This document shows positions 42,981 through 58,401 of a DNA stretch of 64,000 nucleotides, in pieces; within the stretch, counting starts at the first letter, position 1; every line of letters starts with the position of its first letter. The translations under genes and the position numbers were made by a program. The DNA comes from Companilactobacillus mindensis DSM 14500 (GTDB lineage Bacteria; Bacillota; Bacilli; Lactobacillales; Lactobacillaceae): assembly GCF_001434275.1 (NCBI RefSeq), contig NZ_AZEZ01000095.1, positions 26,400 through 90,399 of the forward strand, written 5' to 3'. Under the pieces are notes generated by a model that saw nothing but the letters and a program-made list of their open reading frames with translations, had not been told where the DNA came from and made no database searches.

Positions 42981-43979
42981 TTATTTGTTTTCTTTATCGA
43001 GATTCTTTTCTTCTTCGATAATCTTTTCACCAGCATCTTTTTCACTAAGAGTTGATGAATCAATTGCTTTGAGAGGTATGGAATCGACATTGGCATACAT
43101 TGTTAAATGATTATGCAAATTAGTGAATTCCATTGGCGCATCCCCACCATATTCACCATCCAAGTTGACCATGACCCGATTGTCATCGTTGGCCTTTACA
43201 CTGATCTTCTTAGTCTTTGTGTAAATAACTTTGGGATTGTAAACATGACGGCCACCATTTAAGACCAAGGCAATCAAATGCACTAAGTCTCTCAAATTAG
43301 TTTCCTTGACGATGATCAACGAGAAGGTTCCATCACCAATGACGGAATTAGGAGCGATCTGTTCCATTCCACCGATTGAATTAGTTAATCCTATCAGAAA
43401 CATAGTTGCTTTACCATCAAAAACTCCATCGTCATATTCAATATGCATATCGATAGGGCTGATTCGAGGCAACATTTCGGCACCTTTAACTAAATAAGCC
43501 AAATATCCGAGGATTGATTTGTAAGCTGAAGGCACTTCATAAGTCAATTCAGTCATTGAGCCACCACCAGCAATATTGATAAAGTACTTGTCGCCCGCTT
43601 GACCAATATCGACTGGTAGTTTTTGACCTTTGAGAATGATCTTAGCTGCTTCAACCACATCGTCTCGTGGAATCTTCAAAGCTCTGGCATAATCATTAGT
43701 CGTTCCAGCTGGAATAATCGCTACTTCTGGGCGTTTGTCCAAGTCAGCAATTCCGTTTACAACCTCATTGATCGTACCGTCACCACCAGCAGCTACTACT
43801 AAGTCAAAACCCTCTTTAGCTACTCGTCTAGCTTCATCTTTAGCTGAGTTTTTCTTAGGTGTAGTTCGATAAGCACTAGCCTCATAACCAGCTTTTTCAA
43901 TAATATTCAAAATGTCTCCAACATTACTGTTCATGGTCTCGTGGCCTGAAGTTGGATTATAAATAAGTCTAGCACGCAT
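42981..43979 (-). CDS. dagK: Diacylglycerol kinase (DgkB type)
   Basis: The product (332 aa) phosphorylates diacylglycerol, returning it to phosphatidic acid after lipoteichoic acid synthesis. The ATP-binding signature AAGGDGTINEVVNG lies near residue 62, with IPAGTTNDYAR after it, and the protein ends in a Glu/Lys-rich tail. It follows gatB by 12 bp, a conserved Firmicutes arrangement. Confidence 0.93.
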   Translation of the reverse strand: MRARLIYNPTSGHETMNSNVGDILNIIEKAGYEASAYRTTPKKNSAKDEARRVAKEGFDLVVAAGGDGTINEVVNGIADLDKRPEVAIIPAGTTNDYARALKIPRDDVVEAAKIILKGQKLPVDIGQAGDKYFINIAGGGSMTELTYEVPSAYKSILGYLAYLVKGAEMLPRISPIDMHIEYDDGVFDGKATMFLIGLTNSIGGMEQIAPNSVIGDGTFSLIIVKETNLRDLVHLIALVLNGGRHVYNPKVIYTKTKKISVKANDDNRVMVNLDGEYGGDAPMEFTNLHNHLTMYANVDSIPLKAIDSSTLSEKDAGEKIIEEEKNLDKENK

Positions 43980-43991
43980 AACTTTCCCTCA

Positions 43992-45422
43992 CTAACGACT
44001 CTTTAACTCTGCCATCAAAATCTTATTAACGACCTTAGGGTTGGCTTGGCCATGTGTTTGTTTCATAATTTGACCAACCAAGAAACCAACAGCACGATCT
44101 TTACCATTCTTAAAGTCATCGATTGATTGTTGATTATTATCAAGAATTTCTAGGATCATTGGTTTCAAGACTGCAGGATCAGATTCTTGAACGAGTCCCT
44201 TAGACTTAACCCATTCTTCTGGTTCTGTACCGTTGCTGATAGTTTCTTGGAAGACCTTCTTAGCAATCTTAGAAGAAATTGTTCCATCAGAGATCAAGTT
44301 GATCATCTTAGCCAAGTGCTCTGGTGTCAACTTAGTTTCTTGTAAACCAATTCTCTTTTCGTTCATGTACGCATTAACTTCACCCATCAACCAGTTAGAA
44401 ACAAGTTTTGGATTAGCGTTGTACTTAACTGCTTCGTCAAAGAAGTCAGCCATTTCCTTAGTATCTGTCAAAACGTTAGCATCATATTCAGGAATACCTA
44501 GTTCATTAATGTAACGAGTACGTCTTGATTTAGCAGATTCTGGCAAACTAGCTTTGATTTCGTCGATCCATTCTTGTGAAATGTCATATTTTGGCAAATC
44601 AGGTTCTGGGAAGTAACGATAATCATCGGCACCGGACTTAACACGCATTAAGAATGTTTCGCCAGTCTTTTCATCAAAACGTCTTGTTTCTTGACCAATC
44701 TTGCCACCGCTCTTTAGAATAGCTGCTTGACGTTTTTCTTCGTAAGCTAAACCTAATCTAACGTGGTTGAATGAGTTCAAGTTCTTCAATTCGACCTTAG
44801 TACCGTATGAATCTGAACCTACTGGTGAGATAGAAATATTGGTATCAACACGCATTGAACCTTCTTCCATCTTAACATCTGATGCGCCAGTAAATTGAAC
44901 AATCTTACGAAGGTTTTCGAGATATTGATATGCTTCCTCAGGTGAGTGCATGTCAGGTTTTGAAACAATTTCGATCAAAGGTGTGCCTTGACGGTTTAAA
45001 TCAACATAAGAATAACCGTTGTTACCGTGGGTATTCTTACCGGCATCTTCTTCGACGTGAAGTTCTTCAACACCGATCTTCTTCTTCTTGCCATCGACTT
45101 CGATTTCAATGTAACCATCGTGACCTAATGGCTTATCTTGTTGAGTAATTTGGTAAGCCTTAGGGTTATCAGGATAGAAGTAGTTCTTACGATCGAAGTG
45201 AGTGTGTTTTTCAATTTCAGCGTTCAAAGCCAAAGCAACCATGACACCTAAACGGTAACCATTTTTATTTACAGTTGGCAATGTTCCTGGAAAACCAAAA
45301 TCAATTACGTTGGTGTTGATGTTAGATTCAGCACCATAAGCAACTGGTGAAGGACTGTACATCTTGGACTTTGTCTTTAATTCAACGTGAACTTCAAGTC
45401 CGATAGTTGTTTCAAAATTCAT
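43992..45422 (-). CDS. gatB: Asp/Glu-tRNA amidotransferase subunit B
   Basis: The product (476 aa) phosphorylates and helps amidate misacylated Asp-tRNA(Asn) or Glu-tRNA(Gln). It has the start [19 protein letters not shown] and [13 protein letters not shown] in the kinase cradle, and a C-terminal YqeY-like tail domain. Its start overlaps the gatA stop by one base. Confidence 0.97.
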   Translation of the reverse strand: MNFETTIGLEVHVELKTKSKMYSPSPVAYGAESNINTNVIDFGFPGTLPTVNKNGYRLGVMVALALNAEIEKHTHFDRKNYFYPDNPKAYQITQQDKPLGHDGYIEIEVDGKKKKIGVEELHVEEDAGKNTHGNNGYSYVDLNRQGTPLIEIVSKPDMHSPEEAYQYLENLRKIVQFTGASDVKMEEGSMRVDTNISISPVGSDSYGTKVELKNLNSFNHVRLGLAYEEKRQAAILKSGGKIGQETRRFDEKTGETFLMRVKSGADDYRYFPEPDLPKYDISQEWIDEIKASLPESAKSRRTRYINELGIPEYDANVLTDTKEMADFFDEAVKYNANPKLVSNWLMGEVNAYMNEKRIGLQETKLTPEHLAKMINLISDGTISSKIAKKVFQETISNGTEPEEWVKSKGLVQESDPAVLKPMILEILDNNQQSIDDFKNGKDRAVGFLVGQIMKQTHGQANPKVVNKILMAELKSR

Positions 45423-46879
45423 TAGTCTTCCCCCTTGAGTGCAGTTGGTATTTGTTCATAGAATTTATTTTCTTCTTGTAAGGCGTAAGCAGCATTGAAG
45501 ACGTCTTGTTCAGCAAATGGTTTACCGATAATTTGAAGACCAACAGGCATACCATCAGCCAAACCTGCAGGAACTGAAGCAGCTGGAAGGCCGGCCAAGT
45601 TAGCAGGAATAGTCAAGATATCATTCATGTACATAGCCAATGGGTCGTCAACTTTTTCACCAATCTTGAAAGCAGGCGTTGTTGTGGCAGGTCCCATAAT
45701 TAAGTCATAGTCCTTTAAGACGTTAGACATTTCATTGATAAAGATAGTTCTTACTTGAGCAGCTTTCTTAAAGTAAGCATCGTAAGCACCAGCAGATAGA
45801 GCGAAAGTACCCAACATGATACGACGTTTTACTTCGTCACCAAAGCCTTCTGATCTTGAGTTGACGAACAATTCCTTGATGTTCTTAACATCTTTAGCAC
45901 GGAAACCGTATCTAACACCATCGTATCTTTGAAGGTTAGATGAAGCTTCACTAGATGCCAAGATATAATAAACTTCAACGGCATGCTTCAAAGTTGGCAA
46001 ACTAACTTCGTCAACTGTGGCGCCCATTGCTCGATATTGATCCAAAGCTTTGTTAACAGCATCGAGTACTTCTGGATGTGTTCCTTCATGATAGAATTCC
46101 TTAGGAACAGCGATCTTAACTCCGTGCATATCCTTGTTCAAGTTAGCACGGTAATCAGGAACTTCTTTTTCTGAACTTGTTGAATCGTGATCATCGTGAC
46201 CAGCAATCACAGAAAGAACCGTAGCTGAATCTTCAACACGTTTTGACATAACACCTACTTGATCAAGCGATGAAGCAAAGGCAATGACACCCCAACGTGA
46301 TACACGGCCGTATGTCGGCTTGATACCGAAGATACCATTGAAAGCTGAAGGTTGTCTGATTGAACCACCAGTATCAGTACCTAAAGCAGCAACTACTTCC
46401 CCAGTAGCAACGGCAGCAGCGGAACCACCTGAAGAACCACCAGGTACACGGTCAAAGTCCCAAGCATTGTGAGTTGTACCAAAGTATGAAGTTTCAGTAG
46501 ATGAACCCATGGCAAATTCGTCAAGGTTAGTCTTACCAATATCAATAGCACCGGCAGCCTCTAATTTTTCAAGGACCGTAGCACTGTAAACTGGCATGAA
46601 GTTGTAAAGGATCTTACTTGCAGCAGTAGTCTTGATACCGTTAGTAACGATATTATCCTTGATAGCGATTGGAATACCTGACAAAGGACCTTTGATACCA
46701 TCCTCGTCAATTTTCTTAGCGTCTTCAGTCGCCTTGTCGTTAACTGTGATAAAAGAATTTATCTTCTTTTCATCAGCGTTGATCTTGTCGATTGCTTGGC
46801 TTGCTAAATCTTGTGCAGTTACGTCTTTGTTGACTAATTTTTCGTGCAAAGATGCAATTGTTTCTTTCTTGATGTCCAC
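45422..46879 (-). CDS. gatA: Asp/Glu-tRNA amidotransferase subunit A
   Basis: The product (485 aa) is the glutaminase/amidase subunit. The Ser-cisSer-Lys triad is visible in [11 protein letters not shown] and [15 protein letters not shown], with [16 protein letters not shown] following. Its start overlaps the gatC stop and its stop overlaps gatB. Confidence 0.97.
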   Translation of the reverse strand: MDIKKETIASLHEKLVNKDVTAQDLASQAIDKINADEKKINSFITVNDKATEDAKKIDEDGIKGPLSGIPIAIKDNIVTNGIKTTAASKILYNFMPVYSATVLEKLEAAGAIDIGKTNLDEFAMGSSTETSYFGTTHNAWDFDRVPGGSSGGSAAAVATGEVVAALGTDTGGSIRQPSAFNGIFGIKPTYGRVSRWGVIAFASSLDQVGVMSKRVEDSATVLSVIAGHDDHDSTSSEKEVPDYRANLNKDMHGVKIAVPKEFYHEGTHPEVLDAVNKALDQYRAMGATVDEVSLPTLKHAVEVYYILASSEASSNLQRYDGVRYGFRAKDVKNIKELFVNSRSEGFGDEVKRRIMLGTFALSAGAYDAYFKKAAQVRTIFINEMSNVLKDYDLIMGPATTTPAFKIGEKVDDPLAMYMNDILTIPANLAGLPAASVPAGLADGMPVGLQIIGKPFAEQDVFNAAYALQEENKFYEQIPTALKGED

Positions 46880-47178
46880 TATTCATCGTCCTCCTTGTCA
46901 ACAATTGTTGGTACCTTGATAAGGTTATTATCAGTTTCGGGCACATTTTCAAGCAATTGTTCTCTAGTTTGGGTACGAATACCCTTGTCTTCACGGAAGA
47001 CTGAGTTAGTGTCACCCATGTTGTAAGTTGGTTCGATACCAGTTGTATCAACGCTTGATAGTTGACTTTCCATACCAACGATTTTACCTAGTTGGCTAAC
47101 GAAACTATCAACTTCATCATCTTGGAATTTTAAATTAGCCAATGTGGCAACGTGTAAAATTTCATCTTTTGAAATCAT
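46879..47178 (-). CDS. gatC: Asp/Glu-tRNA amidotransferase subunit C
   Basis: The product (99 aa) is the small belt subunit that stabilises GatA-GatB ([20 protein letters not shown] start, then [11 protein letters not shown]). It is the first gene of gatCAB, 15 bp after camS. Confidence 0.95.
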   Translation of the reverse strand: MISKDEILHVATLANLKFQDDEVDSFVSQLGKIVGMESQLSSVDTTGIEPTYNMGDTNSVFREDKGIRTQTREQLLENVPETDNNLIKVPTIVDKEDDE

Positions 47179-47193
47179 AAAGTTCTCCTTTTT

Positions 47194-48327
47194 TTAATCT
47201 GCATTATAAACGTGTGAATAGAATTTACCACCAGTGCGTGTTACCACAGCTTGTTGTGAATCAACGGTCTGAATATTAATATCCAGATCAGCCCCGGATG
47301 GTAAGTACTTCGAGGCACTCTGTTGCACAAACTGAGTAAAACTGGTTACTTGAGCCAAACCATCAAATTGAGTATTGATCGTAATGTCCATTGATTTGAG
47401 ACTAGTTCCATCATAATGGGCTTGAGCAGTTACTCCTGAAAGATTAGGGAAGTAATCTTGAATGTGGGATTTAAAGTTAGTAAAGGCATCCGAATCGCTG
47501 CTGCTAATAGCAGTTTCACCATTAACAGTTGGCAACATTTGATTCTTGTAGCCCAGATCAGCCCAGTTGCCTAGGCCATCACTCTTACTGATCGAGTATT
47601 GGAAGTATGTTCCCCCAACCAAAGTATCCTCAGGTGCTACTGAGTACAAGCCGACTACGATTGGAATATTACCAACCTTACTATTTTTACGTAAACGTTT
47701 CACAACTTCTTGAGCGATCCGTTGACCTTGCTCTTTTTGTTGTTCTTCAGTAATTGTCGTTTTATAAGTTGCACCATATTGTTTCTTTTGGTAATAGTCG
47801 ATCTTGTTCATTGCAATACCGATCGACATTCCGGTCAATTTATACTTGCCGTTTTGTTTTTGAAGATAATCTTCTTCAAGCATTTGTTGGAAGTACATTG
47901 GATTTCTCTTAGTAGCATCAGTTGAACCATTTGATTCAGGGTTCAAACCATCAGGATTCTTCTTAGTTTTTCTACCTAACCAATCAGTAACCGTGCTAGC
48001 TGAGAGAACTTGACCTTCTTGGAAAACATATGAATTAGTTGAAAATTGTTTCTTCGACAAATTCATCAGTCCACTTTCAAAACTTCTACTATTAAACTGA
48101 TTAGTATTATCAGCCGCAGTTATTCCATCGATTGGACTGGTCTTATACTTACCACTACTTAATAAAACATCGTAATTGCTCGAATCAGTCGAAGAGGTCG
48201 TTTGAACGGTCCCCTTTGATGAATCGCCACCACCAGATGATAAACTGGAATTTTGTAAATTGCCACATCCGGCCAAAAATAGCGCACACATAAGCAATAA
48301 CGATGTAGTTTTTAAGAATTTTTTCAA
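47194..48327 (-). CDS. camS: CamS-family lipoprotein
   Basis: The product (377 aa) is a lipoprotein with lipobox LFLAGCGN (lipidated cysteine near residue 21) and the CamS domain. In enterococci and staphylococci the signal peptide of this family yields a sex-pheromone-like peptide; its own function is not clear. It keeps the usual ligA-camS-gatCAB order of Firmicutes. Confidence 0.9.
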   Translation of the reverse strand: MKKFLKTTSLLLMCALFLAGCGNLQNSSLSSGGGDSSKGTVQTTSSTDSSNYDVLLSSGKYKTSPIDGITAADNTNQFNSRSFESGLMNLSKKQFSTNSYVFQEGQVLSASTVTDWLGRKTKKNPDGLNPESNGSTDATKRNPMYFQQMLEEDYLQKQNGKYKLTGMSIGIAMNKIDYYQKKQYGATYKTTITEEQQKEQGQRIAQEVVKRLRKNSKVGNIPIVVGLYSVAPEDTLVGGTYFQYSISKSDGLGNWADLGYKNQMLPTVNGETAISSSDSDAFTNFKSHIQDYFPNLSGVTAQAHYDGTSLKSMDITINTQFDGLAQVTSFTQFVQQSASKYLPSGADLDINIQTVDSQQAVVTRTGGKFYSHVYNAD

Positions 48328-48338
48328 AACTGTTTCTC

Positions 48339-52618
<4,280 letters not shown>

Positions 52619-52780
52619 TTTAAAAATCCCTCAAATCTTTTGTGTAAAAAGTTTTAGTTGTACTTAAAATAGCTGTTTACATTGTAGCAAATTTTTGTAT
52701 TGATAGCGAAAGACAAACCGCAGATTTCGAACGTACGTTTTTAGTTTTCAGTTCTCTAAATGGCGGTAATAACTCAACAA

Positions 52781-52824
52781 AAAATCGTATCGGCCGGAAA
52801 AATCCAGCTGATACGATTTTTATT
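52781..52824. terminator. Terminator of purK-purB
   Basis: AAAATCGTATCGGCCGG and CCAGCTGATACGATTTT form a stem with T runs on both sides, between purB and the pcrA promoter region. Confidence 0.85.
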
Positions 52825-52827
52825 TTA

Positions 52828-54123
52828 TTATTCCAAACCAACACGTTTGAAAATTTCATCAACATTACGTAAGTGCCAGTGATAATCAAAGGCATCATCA
52901 AGGTCTGCGTCAGATAATTTATCCGTCACACGCGGATCTGCTTCAAGCATTGTTCGGAAGTCCTTCTTTTCGTCCCAAGCTTTGGCAGTCATTGGTTGCA
53001 CGATGTCATAAGCTTGTTCACGGGCATAGCCTGCTTCAACTAGCTTCAACAATACACGTTGTGAGTAGATCAAACCGTGAGTGATGTTCATATCTTCCAA
53101 CATCTTGTCAGGGAAAACAGTTAAGTTCTTAGTGATCTTTGTAAAACGTCTCAAGATATAGTCCAACAATTCAGTTGTATCGGGAATGATGATTCTTTCA
53201 GCTGAACTGTGTGAAATATCACGTTCATGCCACAAAGGAATGTCTTCCAAAGCTGTGAAAGCATGCCCTCTGATCACACGAGCCAAACCAGTTACATTTT
53301 CTGAACCGATTGGATTACGTTTGTGAGGCATAGCTGATGAACCCTTTTGTCCAGCAGCAAAGTATTCCTCCGCTTCACGGACTTCAGTTCTTTGTAGGTG
53401 GCGTACTTCCAAAGCAAAACGTTCGATCGATGTAGCGATCAAAGCCATTGTTTGAATGTATTCAGCGTGAAGATCACGTGGAAGAACTTGCGTTGAGATT
53501 TCTTGGGCACGAATACCTAGTTTGTCACAGACAAATTTTTCAACACTAGTTGGTACATTAGCATAACTACCAACAGCACCACTGATTTTACCGGCTTCGA
53601 CACCTTTAGCAGCATGGTCAAAACGTTCGATATCACGTTTGATCTCTGAATACCAGTTAGCCAATACTAAACCAAAAGTTGTTGGTTCAGCGTGCACACC
53701 ATGAGTTCTACCGATCATTGGCGTATCTTTGTATTCCAAAGCTTTTTGTTTAACTACTTCTAGAAATTCATTTAGATCTTCACGAATAATGTCATTGGCT
53801 TGTTTCATCAAGTAGCCATAAGCTGTATCAACGACATCAGTTGATGTAAGACCAAAGTGGACCCATTTTCTTTCCGGTCCAAGATAGCGTGAAACATCAC
53901 GTGTAAAAGCAACTACGTCGTGTTTTGTTTCCTTTTCGATTTCAGCAATCTCAGAAACATTGAACTTAGCGTTTTGAGCAATCAACTTAGCATCTTCAGC
54001 AGGGATTTCTCCTTCTTTGCTCCATCCTTCAACGGCAGCAATTTCTACTTCGAGCCAAGCTTGAAATCTGTTTTGGTCAGTCCAAATTGGTTTCATTTGT
54101 TCAGTTACATATCTATCAATCAT
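52828..54123 (-). CDS. purB: Adenylosuccinate lyase
   Basis: The product (431 aa) acts twice in purine synthesis, on SAICAR and on adenylosuccinate. The fumarase/lyase signature [16 protein letters not shown] is near residue 262, and the histidine of [14 protein letters not shown] near residue 140. It follows purK by 3 bp, with no other de novo purine genes in view. Confidence 0.97.
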   Translation of the reverse strand: MIDRYVTEQMKPIWTDQNRFQAWLEVEIAAVEGWSKEGEIPAEDAKLIAQNAKFNVSEIAEIEKETKHDVVAFTRDVSRYLGPERKWVHFGLTSTDVVDTAYGYLMKQANDIIREDLNEFLEVVKQKALEYKDTPMIGRTHGVHAEPTTFGLVLANWYSEIKRDIERFDHAAKGVEAGKISGAVGSYANVPTSVEKFVCDKLGIRAQEISTQVLPRDLHAEYIQTMALIATSIERFALEVRHLQRTEVREAEEYFAAGQKGSSAMPHKRNPIGSENVTGLARVIRGHAFTALEDIPLWHERDISHSSAERIIIPDTTELLDYILRRFTKITKNLTVFPDKMLEDMNITHGLIYSQRVLLKLVEAGYAREQAYDIVQPMTAKAWDEKKDFRTMLEADPRVTDKLSDADLDDAFDYHWHLRNVDEIFKRVGLE

Positions 54124-54126
54124 GAA

Positions 54127-55257
54127 TTATTCTACTCTCCAAATATTAGTTGTTAAGATATCATTTTTTAATTCTTCGACATCGTCTGAGAAAATTGAAA
54201 TATAACCGACATCCCTATCGGCTTGATTCTTAGCTTTAAAACCGGTGTAATAGTTAAATTTCCATTGGGCCTTTTCCTGAAGCAGATCCAAACTCTGTGG
54301 CAAGTTACCTTCGATGATCTTCAAAGTTGCCGCATTGACCATTGGAAAGATCTCAGGAATTGGCCAATCACAAATCGCTCTGATATGTAATTCAAATTGT
54401 GAAATGCCAGTCGCTTCTTGATAGACGTTGGCTGAATAATTAATACCTGGGAAAATTCTTTTGACGTACAAAACCCCGGATTGAGATAGGATGAAACCTA
54501 TCCCGAAAATTCCGACATAATTAATTTTTTCAGCCACCATCAAGGCGACTCGTTGCATTTCGGCTTCCACATCAGGATTATTCTTCTTGTAAATAAAAGA
54601 ACTCATCAAATGTGAACCATCATAAATCTCTTGAATCATGGGGAAAGTATGGATTTTACCGTCCTTACTCTTGCTGACCATGATTGAATATTCAGTCTTA
54701 GTGTCGATCCATGCTTCAAGAATATACGTACCATCTTGAAGCAGTTTTTGAACTCGTTCCACATCCAAGTCGTTGTAAAGAATATGACGTCTCAAAACAG
54801 TTTGGTTCTTTTGGATCGGTTTTAGAATACATGGAAAACCAATCTCTTCGACAGCTTTTTTGATGTCATCGACCGTTACGATCGAGAAAAATGGCGGAAC
54901 GTTGATATTTAAATCATTAAGGAAAGTCCTTTCGATATAACGATCTTGTACGATTGCCAACAGATCAGCGCCTTGAGCGACGTTGAAAGTTTCAGACAAT
55001 TGTTTCAAAAGGTTGCTGTCGAAATTTTCATCCATATACAAAAGAAGGTCACTTCTATGGCCCAATTCACTTAGATTCTCGATGTTTTCTAATGTGCCGA
55101 CCAAAAAGCTGTCAGCAGCTTGTGTTGCAATATCTTTTTCCTCATCGGTCAAAAGCATAGTTCTAAAGCCCATTCTTTTAGCTTCGAGTTCGAAGATATA
55201 CGTTTCACTTCCGCCACCAATTATGCCTAATGTTTTACCGGGCGCAATAAAAGTCAT
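54127..55257 (-). CDS. purK: N5-carboxyaminoimidazole ribonucleotide synthase
   Basis: The product (376 aa) is an ATP-grasp enzyme carboxylating AIR with bicarbonate. It has the start LGIIGGGSETYIFELEAKRM, FPCILKPIQKNQT near residue 145 and a conserved C-terminal domain. The N-terminal Gly-rich loop deviates somewhat from the common GGGQLG form (GGGSET), and the E-x-N segment reads RIFPGINYSAN. This is a divergent PurK or related ATP-grasp protein, but the coupling to purB supports the call. Confidence 0.8.
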   Translation of the reverse strand: MTFIAPGKTLGIIGGGSETYIFELEAKRMGFRTMLLTDEEKDIATQAADSFLVGTLENIENLSELGHRSDLLLYMDENFDSNLLKQLSETFNVAQGADLLAIVQDRYIERTFLNDLNINVPPFFSIVTVDDIKKAVEEIGFPCILKPIQKNQTVLRRHILYNDLDVERVQKLLQDGTYILEAWIDTKTEYSIMVSKSKDGKIHTFPMIQEIYDGSHLMSSFIYKKNNPDVEAEMQRVALMVAEKINYVGIFGIGFILSQSGVLYVKRIFPGINYSANVYQEATGISQFELHIRAICDWPIPEIFPMVNAATLKIIEGNLPQSLDLLQEKAQWKFNYYTGFKAKNQADRDVGYISIFSDDVEELKNDILTTNIWRVE

Positions 55258-55275
55258 AACTCCACCTTCTTATTA

Positions 55276-55884
<609 letters not shown>

Positions 55885-55908
55885 TTAGAGTCTATCATAC
55901 TTTGATTT

Positions 55909-56565
55909 TTACTTGATACCCTCATCGTACTTTTTCAGGTCATATTTTTGAATAATCCGAATAATTTTGCTCGTATACCCAGGATCAGTCGCATATCCGT
56001 CAGTTTGTAAAGCAATGGCGGCTTCAATATAATCCTTCGATTGTAGAACTTGCTTGTATTGTTGCGAATTCCACGTTGTACCATTGACCAGTAATTTAGT
56101 ATGATCTTTCATCGACTCTCGAAAATCCGAATAAACTCGGAAGCGCCCGTTGATGGTGACCCACTGACCGTCAGTATATTCTTTCGTCTGTAAAACCTTC
56201 GTATTAGTAGGGTTTTCACCCTTGATACCAAAGTAATTGTTGTACTGACTAGCCAATGAACTGTTACCCCAGTTGCTTTCAAGAATTGCTTGCGCAATCG
56301 TAATACTTGGTAAAACTCCATATTCTTTGCCTAACACTACTGCATATGGAGCTACTTTTTTTACAAAAGCCACATGTTCTTGCTGAACCATTTCAACTTG
56401 CGTCTCACTTTTATATTGAACGTATCTCCTGTATCCAAAAAAGCTGATCACGAACACGGCCACTATCGCTAGCAAAATATAAGTTGTACTGTTCTTGTTT
56501 CGACTCTTTTTGCGCCGAGTCTTTCGACGTGGTGTGTATCTTCCTTTTTGTGGCAATTGATTCAT
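55909..56565 (-). CDS. GH73-type N-acetylglucosaminidase
   Basis: The product (218 aa) has a very basic N-terminus (PRRKTRRKKSRNKN), a membrane helix at residues ~28-46 and an extracellular glucosaminidase domain. The catalytic glutamate is in AQAILESNWGNS, with NNYFGIKGE after it and YATDPGYTSKI near the end. It cleaves peptidoglycan glycan strands, probably in cell separation. It lacks wall-binding repeats, so it should stay membrane-anchored. Confidence 0.9.
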   Translation of the reverse strand: MNQLPQKGRYTPRRKTRRKKSRNKNSTTYILLAIVAVFVISFFGYRRYVQYKSETQVEMVQQEHVAFVKKVAPYAVVLGKEYGVLPSITIAQAILESNWGNSSLASQYNNYFGIKGENPTNTKVLQTKEYTDGQWVTINGRFRVYSDFRESMKDHTKLLVNGTTWNSQQYKQVLQSKDYIEAAIALQTDGYATDPGYTSKIIRIIQKYDLKKYDEGIK

Positions 56566-56633
56566 CCTTTAATAGTTTATTAACTCTAATTATAGCCGAT
56601 AACTTTGAACTTTTTATGATTTGAAAAATAATT

Positions 56634-57860
56634 TTAAGAATTGCTTAGATTATCATTTTTCCAATTTTTTTGACGATATTTTGCATAATAGATCCAAGCT
56701 ATCAAAGCTAAAGCTTCTAAACAGGCAGAGAATAAAAAGATGCTCTTGTAACCGGAAAAACTAGCGATCCAAGCAGCAATCATTGGTCCTAAGACGTTGC
56801 CAAACGACTGTGCTGATTGATTATAACTGAAAACTCGACCAAAAATGGCCTTCGGTACGTTTTGTACAGTCAAAACTTGAATCGAAGGAATCAAAGCCGC
56901 ATCGGAAATGCCCAAAATGAATCGCAAGATTATTAATTGCCAGACGTTTTGCACTAGACTCGTTAGACTCAGACAAGCAATCGCTAAAATCAAAAAAATC
57001 AGCATACTTTTCAAAGCACCTAACCGGTCGATCAAACGTCCTACGACACCAGCCATGAGAATAGTCGCAAAACCTGGAGCAGCTGAGACTATCCCAGTTA
57101 AAATCGTCAGTTCTTTGCCCCCTGAGTTGAGCTCTCGAACTAACAAACTCAATAGAGGTGTAATTGCATTGGTCGTTGCTTGAACGGCTAAGAGCGACCC
57201 AAACAAGGCCAAAAAGAATGGCCAACCGATTTTCTTCATTAAAGGTAACGCTGGCTGCAATTCTTTTTTAGAGATCGGTTGAAAGTCTTCTTTAACGCCC
57301 AACAAAGTTGACATGAAAACTAATAGCATCAAGAAACTGGTCACAAAGAAAGCTCCCCGATAACCGACAGTACTAGCCAATACTCCACCAATCAACGGTC
57401 CTATCAAGGTTCCTGTGATGCTGCCGGTCACTAATTTACTCATGACGCGGCCTTGGATCTTTGGTGGTGCAGAAACTGACATTAAGGCGTTGGCATTGTT
57501 GATATAGCCAGAAAATGCTCCTTGCAGACAACGAAACACTAATAGAAACCAAACATTTGGCGAAAAGCCGATCATCAAAATCGTCAAAGTCATCACGCCC
57601 GATGCTCTTAGACACATCAATTTTCGTCCCTTGAGATCAGTCAAACGCCCCCACAAAGGAGACACAATAGCCTTACTCAAGTACGTCAAAGAAAACGCTG
57701 CTGCACCTAAAAGGTTCAACTCTGTCTTATTGAAATTCCCTAAAGTATCTATGAATAATACGATAAAAGGCAGTGTCATCGAATTTCCCATGTCGGTTAT
57801 CAAGCTACCGAACCACAGGACTCTAAAGTTATTTTTCCAATTATTATTGTTAGTCTGCAT
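56634..57860 (-). CDS. MFS multidrug-type transporter
   Basis: The product (408 aa) has 12 membrane helices, the loop motif WGRLTDLKGRKLMCLR between helices 2 and 3 and GTLIGPLIGGVLAS in helix 5, typical of drug:H+ antiporters of the DHA1 family. The substrate is unknown. It is monocistronic. Confidence 0.85.
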   Translation of the reverse strand: MQTNNNNWKNNFRVLWFGSLITDMGNSMTLPFIVLFIDTLGNFNKTELNLLGAAAFSLTYLSKAIVSPLWGRLTDLKGRKLMCLRASGVMTLTILMIGFSPNVWFLLVFRCLQGAFSGYINNANALMSVSAPPKIQGRVMSKLVTGSITGTLIGPLIGGVLASTVGYRGAFFVTSFLMLLVFMSTLLGVKEDFQPISKKELQPALPLMKKIGWPFFLALFGSLLAVQATTNAITPLLSLLVRELNSGGKELTILTGIVSAAPGFATILMAGVVGRLIDRLGALKSMLIFLILAIACLSLTSLVQNVWQLIILRFILGISDAALIPSIQVLTVQNVPKAIFGRVFSYNQSAQSFGNVLGPMIAAWIASFSGYKSIFLFSACLEALALIAWIYYAKYRQKNWKNDNLSNS

Positions 57861-57963
57861 GATCCATCCTTAAAATTAATTTCCAATTATTAATCATAAA
57901 CTAGCAATATAAAGTTACTGTAAATTTAATGTAAAATTTTGGGCTTCAATTTTTAGGCAAAAT

Positions 57964-57998
57964 AAAAAAGCTAACTCGTATGAGTTAGCTTTTATTTT
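57964..57998. terminator. Terminator of csp (bidirectional)
   Basis: AAAAAGCTAACTC and GAGTTAGCTTTT with loop GTAT and flanking A/T runs. Confidence 0.85.
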
Positions 57999-58012
57999 TA
58001 AAGTCTATTTAA

Positions 58013-58213
58013 TTAGTCTTTAACAACGTTTGAAGCTTGTGGTCCACGATCACTATCTTCGATATCGAAAGTAACTGCTTGACCTTCTTCAAGAGTCTTG
58101 TAACCGTCACCTTGGATAGCTGAGAAGTGAACGAATACGTCACTACCATCTTCGCGAGTGATAAAACCATAACCTTTTTCTGCGTTAAACCATTTAACTG
58201 TTCCGTGTTCCAT
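58013..58213 (-). CDS. csp: Cold shock protein
   Basis: The product (66 aa) is a single cold-shock domain, an RNA/ssDNA chaperone. RNP1 is KGYGFI and RNP2 is VFVHFS, and length is standard. RBS AGGAGGA. It has a ~120-nt 5' UTR with repeats, as described separately. Confidence 0.96.
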   Translation of the reverse strand: MEHGTVKWFNAEKGYGFITREDGSDVFVHFSAIQGDGYKTLEEGQAVTFDIEDSDRGPQASNVVKD

Positions 58214-58280
58214 TAGAGAAATCCTCCTGATAAGAAAAAATTTTTTTGTGCATTATATCGTGGTACATCATGGAAGAAAG

Positions 58281-58368
58281 TCTAAAGTACGAAACATTCA
58301 AACCATTCGAACCATTCACCATTCAAAAATACAACTATTATATTAACATGACTGAGTACATATTTCAA
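58281..58368 (-). promoter_or_regulatory. csp promoter and repeat-bearing 5' UTR
   Basis: TTGAAA (58363-58368 on the minus strand), a 17-bp spacer and TAATAT (58340-58345). The transcript start region then carries GAATG four times at 7- and 9-nt spacing (58295-58324). The leader is ~120 nt, as is usual for cold-shock genes whose 5' UTR controls mRNA stability. Confidence 0.7.
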
Positions 58369-58401
58369 TCTACTATTGCGTAAAGTTTCTTTTACAATTA
58401 T

